Shown here piece by piece: positions 1 through 5,064 of a DNA stretch of 5,807 bases (positions within the stretch are counted from its first letter, which is position 1; the number at the start of each line of letters is the position of its first letter). Location of the stretch: NCBI GenBank assembly GCA_025356695.1, contig JANXSE010000281.1, forward strand, positions 1 to 5,807, given 5' to 3'. This DNA comes from Betaproteobacteria bacterium. Its GTDB lineage: Bacteria; Pseudomonadota; Gammaproteobacteria; Burkholderiales; SG8-41. A program made the translations under genes and the position numbers. Below the pieces are notes generated by a model. It was not told where the DNA came from. It did not search any database and worked only from the letters and a program-made list of their open reading frames with translations.

Positions 1-381
1 TCGTGGGTGGTGTGCATGCCGCGCCTGCAGCAGATGCCGAGCATCGAGCGCATCAGCTACTTCATCGGCTTCTCGCTCAACTGCATCGTCGTCGGCATGA
101 TCTTCGGCGCACTTGGTTTTTACGCCGCCGGTTCCATTCCGAAGGCCGTGCAGCTCGGATTGATTTTTCTCACGCCGATCAATTTCTTCGTGCTGCTCGC
201 CGGCGAAGTGCGTGAGCGCATGGGCGCGCTGGCCCTGCTCTGCGGCGGCCTCGCCGGCCCGCTGTTTCATTTGCTGACCCCCGAATGGAGCGTGATTCTC
301 GCCGGGGTGGTCGGCGGCACGCTCGCCTTCTTCATCAACAAACTCTGCGGGGTAAAACAGAGCGGGGCGCCGCATGACTGA
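1..381 (+). CDS. azlC: AzlC family branched-chain amino acid permease, 3' part
   Basis: The frame is open from base 1 and ends at TGA 379-381, giving about 126 C-terminal residues of a protein that is usually about 230-240 residues long; the start lies outside the window. Several hydrophobic segments are visible: one around GMIFGALGFYAAG, one around IFLTPINFFVLLAGE, one in the Gly/Leu-rich stretch after RERMGALALL, and a last one reading ILAGVVGGTLAFF. This layout, with the VGG-T-AF ending, is typical of AzlC, the large subunit of the AzlCD exporter of branched-chain amino acids in the inner membrane. The next gene is an AzlD-like protein overlapping by 8 bp, which strongly supports the call. 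The exact substrate is inferred from the family. GTG codons at 7 and 10 are internal and not the true start. Confidence 0.88.
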   Translation, partial: SWVVCMPRLQQMPSIERISYFIGFSLNCIVVGMIFGALGFYAAGSIPKAVQLGLIFLTPINFFVLLAGEVRERMGALALLCGGLAGPLFHLLTPEWSVILAGVVGGTLAFFINKLCGVKQSGAPHD

Positions 382-706
382 AGTGTGGGCGCTGATGATC
401 CTCTGCACGCTCGGCACCTACGCCTGGCGCGGCCTCGGCGTGCTGCTCGCCGGCCGCCTCGAACCCGACAGCGATCTCTTCCGCTGGGTCAGCTGCGTCG
501 CCTACGCCATGATCGCCGGCCTCGTCATGCGCCTCATCGTCATGCCCACCGGCCCGCTCGCCGGCAGCCTGTTCTGGCACCGCATGTTCGCCTGTCTGCT
601 CGGCCTCGCGATTTACCGCGGACTCAAAGGCAATGTGTTTATTGCGGTGGGGTCGGGGGCGGCGGCGCTGGCGGTGTTGAACGAGTTGCGCGGGTTCTTG
701 GGGTAA
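374..706 (+). CDS. azlD: AzlD family small subunit of branched-chain amino acid exporter
   Basis: This 110-residue integral membrane protein begins at ATG 374, inside the end of azlC (8-bp overlap), so the two are probably translationally coupled. Length and composition match AzlD: hydrophobic segments at about residues 4-26, 37-56, 63-82 and 87-104, a short polar loop (RLEPDSDLFRW, 28-38), and the GTYAWRGLGVLLAGR region at the N-terminus. AzlD is the small partner of AzlC in the inner membrane; together they export branched-chain amino acids and analogues. The ribosome site is weak (G-rich bases before the ATG), which fits coupling. The gene is GC-rich like its upstream neighbour, and a sharp drop in GC begins just after its stop. 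Confidence 0.88.
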   Translation: MTEVWALMILCTLGTYAWRGLGVLLAGRLEPDSDLFRWVSCVAYAMIAGLVMRLIVMPTGPLAGSLFWHRMFACLLGLAIYRGLKGNVFIAVGSGAAALAVLNELRGFLG

Positions 707-741
707 GGCGCGGACTGAAAATTTTCTGCAACGGTCAAAAA

Positions 742-803
742 ATTTTCCTTCAAAGCCCCAACTTGTCCTAAAAATTTTAGCTGGGGGCTATTAAAAGGAA
801 ATT
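742..803. terminator. Nested inverted repeat between convergent genes, probable bidirectional terminator
   Basis: Three nested pairings are visible. The outer arms are TTTCCTT (744-750) and AAGGAAA (795-801), the middle arms AGCCCC (754-759) and GGGGCT (784-789), and the inner palindrome CTAAAA (768-773) and TTTTAG (775-780). A- and T-runs lie on both sides. It sits between azlD (ends 706, plus) and the MORN gene (ends 873, minus), where a two-way terminator is expected. No energy calculation was done. Confidence 0.5.
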
Positions 804-872
804 GGGCGGACGTACCAAATATCCCGCAGGAACAGTTGCTATTCAACTGTTGTTTTAAAACCGAACATATAG

Positions 873-1643
873 CTAGTACGGATTGCAGTTTAGATTGCCA
901 AACGTGTCTCTGCGACATGTGTAATTGGGAGGGGCGGGTCTAAGGTGCGCTTGAGGATCTGCGTCACATTGACTGGCGTTTACAAATGACTCACCCGCAC
1001 TTCCTGATCTTGTGGGACGAAGTAGCATCGCACTCTTACACGCAAGAACAAGTTGCTGTTGCCTTTTCTGTTTCGCCAACTCCTGATCGCGATCGCGTTG
1101 CGTATCCTCCGCGCGATCCTTTTCCCGTTGCTCAGCAGATTGCGCTCCATTTAGCTTCAAATCTTGCTCCCGAATACGCAACATACAGTCAACATAAACT
1201 GCCGTACCCTTCTCCAGTCCATAAGACCGACATGTTTTATCCGCGTTCTCATTACCTGACTCAGCACTACTTTGCTTTGCAGCAACTCCACTTTTGTTTG
1301 AATCGACACCAAGCCGCCTTGTAGCAAACTCACTATTAACAGTGGATGAATAAAATTTTCCGTCGACACTATAACCAGCAATGCGACTGCCATCAATTTT
1401 GGTCAATATAGTGCTACCTGAAAGTTTTCCGTTGATAAAATTACCTTCGTATTTTTCGCCATTTGCTGTTTCAAGAATTCCTTTGCTTTGCAATTTTCCA
1501 TCGACAAAGTTGCCTTCATAACGACTGCCGTTGGCCCATGCAACTGTTCCGTGGCCGGTTGCTAGGCCGTCTTTACATTTGCCAGGCCAAGCAATAAATT
1601 CGTTAAGTCTTGAATCTGGATTCCACACTTGGCAACCCTGCAC
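873..1643 (-). CDS. MORN-repeat protein, probably exported; frame break at its 5' end
   Basis: From GTG 1643 to TAG 873-875 there are 256 residues. The start region (GCQVWNPD, then AWPGKCKDGLATGHGTVAW) is typical of bacterial MORN proteins. MORN units follow at about residues 26-97, with repeated YEGNF.DGKL cores (42-51 and 65-74) and a divergent copy ending in YSVDGKFY. A low-complexity linker follows, then a Cys motif CRSYGLEKGTAVYVDCM (138-154) common in exported proteobacterial proteins, a charged, probably coiled-coil stretch (156-197), and a Cys-containing tail (CRRDTFGNLNC). The six cysteines suggest a periplasmic or surface location. GTG 1643 has no good ribosome site and lies well inside the homologous region, so it is unlikely to be the natural start; the frame is open upstream to 1737. 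A well-placed ATG with a signal-like leader lies at 1768 in another frame (separate entry). Function unknown; MORN repeats usually mediate protein or lipid contacts. Confidence 0.78.
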   Translation of the reverse strand: MQGCQVWNPDSRLNEFIAWPGKCKDGLATGHGTVAWANGSRYEGNFVDGKLQSKGILETANGEKYEGNFINGKLSGSTILTKIDGSRIAGYSVDGKFYSSTVNSEFATRRLGVDSNKSGVAAKQSSAESGNENADKTCRSYGLEKGTAVYVDCMLRIREQDLKLNGAQSAEQREKDRAEDTQRDRDQELAKQKRQQQLVLACKSAMLLRPTRSGSAGESFVNASQCDADPQAHLRPAPPNYTCRRDTFGNLNCNPY

Positions 1644-1663
1644 ATCCGCATTCCGTTGCGATG

Positions 1664-1768
1664 CTATTGACGAATACGGAACATTTTGTGCGTAAAGAAG
1701 ACACGGGAAAAAAATACGAAAGCGCAGCCCCCAACTTCAGATAAACTTATTAAACGGAACAAAGCCAT
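1664..1768 (-). other. Out-of-frame signal-peptide leader of the MORN gene (frameshift at T7 run)
   Basis: ATG 1768-1766 is preceded by AGGA (1780-1777) at 8 nt. It opens a 34-residue frame, MALFRLISLSEVGGCAFVFF and onward, that stops at TAG 1666-1664. At plus-strand positions 1708-1714 there are seven A (T7 on the coding strand). One extra T would fuse residues 1-18 to FFFPCLLYAQNVPYSSIASQ and then to the MORN frame, giving a standard signal peptide. The break may be a real mutation, programmed slippage, phase variation or a sequencing error. With one added T the gene would span 1768 to 873, about 298 residues. Confidence 0.62.
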
Positions 1769-1776
1769 TTGAGTTT

Positions 1777-1780
1777 TCCT
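1777..1780 (-). promoter_or_regulatory. Ribosome binding site supporting ATG 1768
   Basis: AGGA on the minus strand, 8 nt before ATG 1768. This favours 1768 as the real translation start of the MORN gene over the GTG at 1643, although the two are in different frames. Confidence 0.5.
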
Positions 1781-1828
1781 AGTTGCGTGGCAGATATCTA
1801 CTGTCGTACAGGTAACGGCGCGGTCAGT

Positions 1829-2422
1829 TCAAATATTGTGAACTGAGCCAATGCGCAAATACTCAAAATTGCCTTCGGCGAGCACCGTGAAAACGATATT
1901 CTCTACTTCCATCGGTGTAATTTTCGTTAACCATTCGTTTTTGCGATTTTTGTTGCCAATGATTCGGTAATCGCCTAGTCGCAACAGAACGGCCTTCTCA
2001 ACCTCGTGAATATCTTTTAATGTGGCAATTGCAAAGAAATTTACGTTCTCCGCACCAAACGTTTTGTCGTAATTTTCCTTCCGCGCCCTCAGGTCATTTG
2101 CTTTGCCAAATTTGCAATTCTCCCGCGTCACCTTAATTGCGGTCTCCGCACGACGCGGATCATGCGCATTTACCGAAATCGGTTCTTCATTATTGAGTGT
2201 AACTATGTAAACGCCAGCGGCCGTAGTAATTTTTCCCATTTCATTCTTGGGGCGCTTATACCATCGATAAGATTTTGTCATTCCCGCGATGCAAAGCAAA
2301 AGAAATACTGCCGCGATAGCCTTATCCGAAAAAACCGCCTCCCGTGCAAGCAGACGAATTGTTTGCATTAACGCGAATAGACCAAGAAAAATCTCAACTA
2401 GTATGACAACGATTGTCTTCAT
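1829..2422 (-). CDS. Membrane-anchored GIY-YIG / T5orf172-like domain protein
   Basis: Starting at ATG 2422 (AGGG about 9 nt upstream) the product has 197 residues; a TTG at 2440 would add six. Two hydrophobic segments open the protein: about residues 3-22 (TIVVILVEIFLGLFALM) and 35-47 (AIAAVFLLLCIAG). A short basic stretch (YRWYKRPK) follows. The soluble part resembles the GIY-YIG superfamily, T5orf172 / MUG113 branch: GVYIV (70-74) in the GIY position, KFGKANDLRARKENYDKTFG (104-123) in the YIG-plus-arginine helix position, VEKA with a Glu (E142) and a late NEWL with E163. The known family cleaves DNA; activity here is inferred, since the second motif is KFG rather than YIG. The gene is AT-richer than the flanks and is read toward the MORN gene 60 bp downstream. 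Confidence 0.6.
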   Translation of the reverse strand: MKTIVVILVEIFLGLFALMQTIRLLAREAVFSDKAIAAVFLLLCIAGMTKSYRWYKRPKNEMGKITTAAGVYIVTLNNEEPISVNAHDPRRAETAIKVTRENCKFGKANDLRARKENYDKTFGAENVNFFAIATLKDIHEVEKAVLLRLGDYRIIGNKNRKNEWLTKITPMEVENIVFTVLAEGNFEYLRIGSVHNI

Positions 2423-2688
2423 ATAGGCAATCCCTATCAAAGCCCATAAGTGTGAAGCGTCAATAGGCTATTTCTCGAACGCGTGACTCGACTGATGGGC
2501 GCTAATCCACCGGTCTTGATGTGGACGATGACAATTGTAATGATGAGTCCACCGGTTGAGCATCGTTGCGCACAAGGGGCCGAACCATGGTTTTTACTAG
2601 GATGCAATCCTAAAGGATAATAACTCAAGGTGCCGTAGTCGCTTTGTTTTTGGCATTGATGCTCTGATCCAGACTAACGGTGACTTCC
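2423..2688. other. Intergenic region between divergent genes
   Basis: No convincing gene was found. The region lies between the start of the GIY-YIG-like gene (minus) and the start of the ModA-like gene (plus), so it should carry both promoters. On the minus strand a TTGACG (2463-2458) could be a -35, but the matching -10 (TTGATA) is poor. A 9-bp direct repeat, TCCACCGGT, occurs at 2506-2514 and 2548-2556. The last 50 bases encode a hydrophobic peptide with an in-frame stop, described under findings. Confidence 0.4.
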
Positions 2689-3378
2689 ATGCACGCAACA
2701 GAGATCACAATCTTTTCCAGTCCGGCCGCGCGCAGCGCGCTCTTGGAAATCGCGCCGCAATTCGAGCGTGCCAGCGGGCACCGGCTGCGCATCGAGATTG
2801 CCAACATCGCCGCGTGCAAACAGAAAATCGCGGCGGACGAAGCATTCGATGTCGCCTTTGTCAGCCCGAAGCTGATCGACGAGTTGATTGCGCAGGGCAA
2901 GGTCGCCGTGGATACGCGCACGATCGCCGGGCGCACCGGGCTGTGCGTGATTGTGCAGAAAGGTGCGCCGCGGCCCGATGTCAGTTCTGTCGAAGCGTTC
3001 AAGCGCGCCTTGCTCGATGCGAAGTCGGTTGTGCACGGCGCGACCGGGGAAAGCGGCATCGGCTTCAGGGCGGCACTCGAAGGCCTTGGCATTGCCGCGG
3101 AAATGCAGGCCAAGCTCCGGCCCAGCCCCAAGCCGGCGCCGGGCGTCGCCGCCGGTGAAGGCGAGTTCGGCATTGCAGGCATCGGCTCGGCACTCGCGAA
3201 TACCGCAATCATCGATTACGTCGGGCCGCTGCCGCCCGGTGTGCAGCAGTATGTGAATATCGCGGCGGGCGTCAGCTCGCAGGCGCGCGAGCCGGCAGCG
3301 GCGCGCGCGCTGCTCGAATATCTGCGGCAACCGGAGGTCATGCAGGTCATGAGCGCCAAAGGGCTCGAACCGTATTGA
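2689..3378 (+). CDS. ModA-like substrate-binding domain protein without signal peptide
   Basis: The 229-residue product from ATG 2689 begins almost at once with the first strand of a type II periplasmic binding fold: TEITIFSSPAARSALLEIAP (4-23). A.D.AFVSPKLIDELIAQGKV (52-72), TGLCVIVQKGAPRPDVSS (83-100) and GESGIGFRAALEGLGI (120-135) follow, then a C-terminal LLEYLRQPEVMQVMSAKGLEPY. This order matches the ModA / SBP_bac_11 family, which binds molybdate or other small anions for ABC import. No permease or ATPase gene is nearby, so the ligand is unknown. The start is chosen because GGTGA lies 5 nt before the ATG; GTG 2680 is an alternative adding three residues. ModA proteins are normally exported, yet an in-frame TGA at 2665-2667 prevents any longer leader. 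It is therefore either cytosolic or has lost its signal. Confidence 0.75.
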   Translation: MHATEITIFSSPAARSALLEIAPQFERASGHRLRIEIANIAACKQKIAADEAFDVAFVSPKLIDELIAQGKVAVDTRTIAGRTGLCVIVQKGAPRPDVSSVEAFKRALLDAKSVVHGATGESGIGFRAALEGLGIAAEMQAKLRPSPKPAPGVAAGEGEFGIAGIGSALANTAIIDYVGPLPPGVQQYVNIAAGVSSQAREPAAARALLEYLRQPEVMQVMSAKGLEPY

Positions 3379-3515
3379 GCGATGGCGTGCGGGCCTCGTC
3401 GATCCGGCGGCGCGAAAGCAAGGACCCCGAGGGGGCGGCATCCATTGCCATGCGTGCTGAACCATTAATGGCGCTGGAATCCATTTGTTCTGGCGGCATG
3501 ACCGCACAGGGCAGT

Positions 3516-3538
3516 CCCCGTCATGAAGGCCATCGGGG
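3516..3538. repeat. Small GC stem-loop downstream of the ModA-like gene
   Basis: CCCCG (3516-3520) pairs with CGGGG (3534-3538), with an inner ATG/CAT pairing. No T-run follows, so a terminator role is doubtful. The rest of 3379-3556 shows no convincing gene; a 65-codon frame there is Arg-rich and lacks a ribosome site. Confidence 0.25.
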
Positions 3539-3556
3539 CAGACAACTGATCGGCAC

Positions 3557-3585
3557 TTGCCGCGGCCCATAAGACAACCTATAAT
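3557..3585 (+). promoter_or_regulatory. Sigma70-type promoter of the DUF4258/XRE toxin-antitoxin operon
   Basis: A -35 TTGCCG (3557-3562), a 17-bp spacer and a perfect -10 TATAAT (3580-3585) are seen directly. The expected start of transcription is near 3592, only about 4-10 nt before the two candidate ATG codons (3596 and 3602), so the leader is very short. Confidence 0.7.
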
Positions 3586-3595
3586 TTTTATAGGT
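3577..3595. promoter_or_regulatory. Operator-like perfect inverted repeat over the -10
   Basis: ACCTATAA (3577-3584), a TTT loop and TTATAGGT (3588-3595) form a perfect 8-bp inverted repeat that covers the -10 and the likely +1. TA antitoxins commonly bind such sites to repress their own operon. The AACCT...AGGT ends recall the MqsA operator half-sites known in E. coli, but the spacing here is longer. Binding is inferred. Confidence 0.6.
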
Positions 3596-3601
3596 ATGGC
3601 T

Positions 3602-3919
3602 ATGAAGCCCATTTTGGTGCCGCTGTCCGCGCAGATGGCGCTCCGGATCATCCGCGACGCTGCCGCTGATTCGGCACGGGTATTCCTTACCCATCATGCA
3701 AACGCACGGATGCGGGAGCGCAGGATTACTTTGACGCAGGTGCTGCGTTGTTTGCAGCGGGGCCGCCTTAGCGAAGGCCCTGCGCCCGATACCATGAAGG
3801 GCGGCTGGAAATGCACGGTTGAACACTACAGTGCCGGCGAGCAACTCGGCGTGGCGGTTGGTATTGAATCCGTGCAGGCAAGCGATATTGTGGTGATTAC
3901 GGTTTTTCACATTAACTGA
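3602..3919 (+). CDS. DUF4258 domain protein, putative MqsR/RelE-like toxin
   Basis: The product has 105 residues from ATG 3602 (AGG 7 nt upstream) or 107 from ATG 3596. Family hallmarks of DUF4258 are present: FLTHHANARMRERRITLTQV (28-47, the H-A-..RM.ER.I signature), LQRGRLSEGPAPD (51-63), KGGWKCTVEH (66-75) and a closing strand DIVVITVFHIN (95-105). DUF4258 proteins are small RNase-fold toxins of the wider RelE/MqsR group, usually paired with a helix-turn-helix antitoxin. The downstream XRE gene 38 bp away fits, in toxin-first order as in mqsRA. The promoter palindrome suggests autoregulation. mRNA cleavage is inferred from family and has not been shown; the HH and RMRER residues are plausible active-site candidates. 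Confidence 0.78.
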   Translation: MKPILVPLSAQMALRIIRDAAADSARVFLTHHANARMRERRITLTQVLRCLQRGRLSEGPAPDTMKGGWKCTVEHYSAGEQLGVAVGIESVQASDIVVITVFHIN

Positions 3920-3957
3920 CGATCTACACGCGCCCGTCAGGGGCTTGAGAGGCGGAT

Positions 3958-4401
3958 ATGTTGCATTACAAAGGTTGTGGACTGAGAAACATCTGGCTCC
4001 GCAACGGTTATGCGGAGCGGAGTACACCGCACGGGAAAGCGGTCGCAATCCAGGATGCGGCGGGTTTGCATCGCGTGATTGCTTTGCACCTGATTAAGAC
4101 GAAGCCGAGTCTGAGTGGCGCGGAGTTTCGTTTTTTGCGCAAGGAACTGGATTTTTCACAGGCACGATTGGCCGAGATGTTCGGCTATTCGTCGCAAGCG
4201 ATCGCGTTGTGGGAAAAACACGGCAAGGTGCCGCGGCTCGCCGACCGCACGTTGCGCGCTTTCTATCGTGAAATTGCCGAAGGCAATGCGGGGATACGCG
4301 AACTCGTCGAACGCTTGAACGACATTGACCGCAAGAACAGCGAGAAAGCGAAACTTGTTTTGCAGGAAACCAAAAAGGGCTGGCAGGCCAAGGTGGCCTG
4401 A
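3958..4401 (+). CDS. XRE-family helix-turn-helix antitoxin partner of the DUF4258 toxin
   Basis: The 147-residue protein starts at ATG 3958 with a good ribosome site (GAGAGG 5 nt before it). Its N-terminal part reads MLHYKGCGLRNIWLRNGYAE, followed by HGKAVAIQDAAGLHRVIALHL. This is a pattern seen in antitoxins encoded next to DUF4258 toxins. The helix-turn-helix lies at about residues 54-101 (GAEFRFLRKELDFSQARLAE, then MFGYSSQAIALWEKHGKVPR). A helical, charged tail ends the protein. The N-domain plus C-terminal XRE layout resembles MqsA/YgiT, but the CxxC zinc-binding pairs of MqsA are missing (a single Cys at residue 7). Its likely roles are to bind the toxin and to repress the operon through the 3577-3595 palindrome; both are inferred from context. 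Confidence 0.8.
   Translation: MLHYKGCGLRNIWLRNGYAERSTPHGKAVAIQDAAGLHRVIALHLIKTKPSLSGAEFRFLRKELDFSQARLAEMFGYSSQAIALWEKHGKVPRLADRTLRAFYREIAEGNAGIRELVERLNDIDRKNSEKAKLVLQETKKGWQAKVA
4384..4400. terminator. Perfect 7-bp hairpin at the end of the XRE gene
   Basis: CAGGCCA (4384-4390), loop AGG, TGGCCTG (4394-4400) overlaps the stop codon. The two TA operons converge here with a 12-bp gap, so one hairpin could serve both. In the minus direction a T5 run follows after about 7 nt; in the plus direction no T-run is adjacent. Moderate to low support. Confidence 0.4.
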
Positions 4402-4413
4402 ATCACACAGGCG

Positions 4414-4680
4414 TTATCGCCCGCGTATTTTTTCCTGCAGCCAGACTTTCATCAGTGACTGATACGGCACATCGCGCGCGTTGGCCGCCGCCTTGATCGC
4501 ATCGAGCAGATGCTGCGGCAATCGCAGCGAAATGGTTTTCGTCGTCGGCTTGAGATTGGGCAGCGAGGCGCGTTGAGCCTTCGACCAGTCGAGGTACTCG
4601 GTCGAGTCGTTTTTTTCCCAGAACGCGCGCTCCTGCGCTTCGCTGGAAAATTTGGGTAGCGGTTTATTCGGTTTGTTCAT
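4414..4680 (-). CDS. brnA: BrnA family antitoxin
   Basis: The 88-residue product starts at ATG 4680, overlapping the end of brnT by 17 bp. The N-terminal toxin-binding part shows the BrnA pattern PKFSSEAQERAFWEKNDSTE followed by YLDW (residues 9-32). The C-terminal part (48-85) is a ribbon-helix-helix domain: TKTISLRLPQHLLDAIKAAA, then ARDVPYQSLMKVWLQEK. BrnA neutralises BrnT and represses the shared promoter by DNA binding through this domain. Length, order and overlap match known brnTA operons. A strong ribosome site (AAGGAG, 10 nt upstream) drives it inside the toxin gene. Its 3' end faces the XRE gene tail to tail across 12 bp. Confidence 0.9.
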   Translation of the reverse strand: MNKPNKPLPKFSSEAQERAFWEKNDSTEYLDWSKAQRASLPNLKPTTKTISLRLPQHLLDAIKAAANARDVPYQSLMKVWLQEKIRGR

Positions 4681-4963
4681 AAATCGAGCGCTCCTTGCGG
4701 TTCATATCGCGGGCCGAAATCACCCGAATCAGGGTGCCACGCGCGCGCAGCGTAAAAGTAATCTGCAGAGTTCTGTCGTTGTTGCATTTTCCCAGCGCAT
4801 AAAAACGGATTTCGCTCATGCTGTGTTTTGTATCGGCGAGCAAAAGCAGCGGCTGATTGAAAAACACCTGCTCGGCCTCGGCCATGGTGACGCCATGCTT
4901 GTCGTTCTTGCGGGCATTGCCTTTATCCCACTCAAATCCGGTGATCAGGGCGAGGTCAATCAT
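4664..4963 (-). CDS. brnT: BrnT family ribonuclease toxin
   Basis: The 99-residue product starts at ATG 4963. BrnT hallmarks in order: ITGFEWDKGNARKNDKHGVT (7-26; the FEWD..K...N..KHGV signature), MAEAEQVFFNQP (27-38), the Glu-Arg pair of EIRFYALG (51-58), ITFTLR (68-73) and IRVISARDMNRKERSIYE (79-96). BrnT has a RelE-like fold and inhibits translation by RNA cleavage; the conserved Lys/His, Glu and Arg residues expected of the active site are present, so it looks intact. No ribosome site precedes the ATG, and the promoter -10 ends only 6 nt upstream, so the mRNA is probably leaderless. It is followed by the overlapping brnA. Confidence 0.92.
   Translation of the reverse strand: MIDLALITGFEWDKGNARKNDKHGVTMAEAEQVFFNQPLLLLADTKHSMSEIRFYALGKCNNDRTLQITFTLRARGTLIRVISARDMNRKERSIYEQTE
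4691..4696 (-). promoter_or_regulatory. brnA: Strong ribosome binding site of brnA
   Basis: AAGGAG on the minus strand, 10 nt before ATG 4680 and located inside brnT. It contrasts with the missing site before brnT and would favour antitoxin over toxin synthesis from one mRNA. Confidence 0.65.
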
Positions 4964-4966
4964 TGT

Positions 4967-4987
4967 TGTATATTACTATCACATACA
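4967..4987. promoter_or_regulatory. Operator-like imperfect inverted repeat in the brnTA promoter
   Basis: TGTAT (4967-4971) and ATACA (4983-4987) flank an 11-bp core and overlap the -10 and spacer of the brnTA promoter. The position suits repression by BrnA. The arms are short, so support is moderate. Confidence 0.4.
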
Positions 4988-4998
4988 GCCAGTGGCAA
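4970..4998 (-). promoter_or_regulatory. Sigma70-type promoter of brnTA
   Basis: Read on the minus strand: -35 TTGCCA (4998-4993), exactly 17 bp of spacer, -10 TAATAT (4975-4970), then ACAACA and the brnT ATG. The expected +1 falls at or next to the start codon. Confidence 0.65.
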
Positions 4999-5036
4999 TG
5001 TGCTGCTCTGCGTGGCGGTGAATCGGCGGCGCGGGC

Positions 5037-5042
5037 TAAAAT
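5037..5042 (+). promoter_or_regulatory. Possible -10 element for the enoyl-CoA hydratase-like gene
   Basis: TAAAAT lies 22 nt before the proposed TTG start. No recognisable -35 stands 17 bp upstream, so this is a weak call. Confidence 0.28.
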
Positions 5043-5064
5043 ATGCCTCTTTTCGGAATTCACC

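Noticed and set aside
1089..1096. GCGATCGC palindrome, like the cyanobacterial HIP1 element
   Set aside because: It is a single copy inside the MORN gene and is explained by codons of an Arg-Asp repeat.
986..1324. Plus-strand frame of 112 codons
   Set aside because: It is antisense to the MORN gene and shows no family features.
2506..2556. Direct repeat TCCACCGGT, considered as a CRISPR or attachment-site remnant
   Set aside because: There are only two 9-bp copies, with no further repeat and no integrase gene.
2437..2628. 63-codon minus-strand frame in the divergent intergenic region
   Set aside because: There is no ribosome site or recognised motif, and it would end in the promoter region of the GIY-YIG-like gene.
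3470..3545. Resemblance to decayed interspersed repeats of betaproteobacteria (GGAATCCA and CCCCGTCAT pieces)
   Set aside because: The match is too short and broken to call without a genome-wide search.
3375..3572. Small frame following the ModA-like gene
   Set aside because: It has a TTG start, no ribosome site, Arg-rich composition and runs into the TA promoter.
2674..3651. Long minus-strand frame of 325 codons
   Set aside because: It lies antisense to the ModA-like gene, is Arg/Ala/Asp-rich as expected of a GC-rich shadow frame, and has no recognisable domain.
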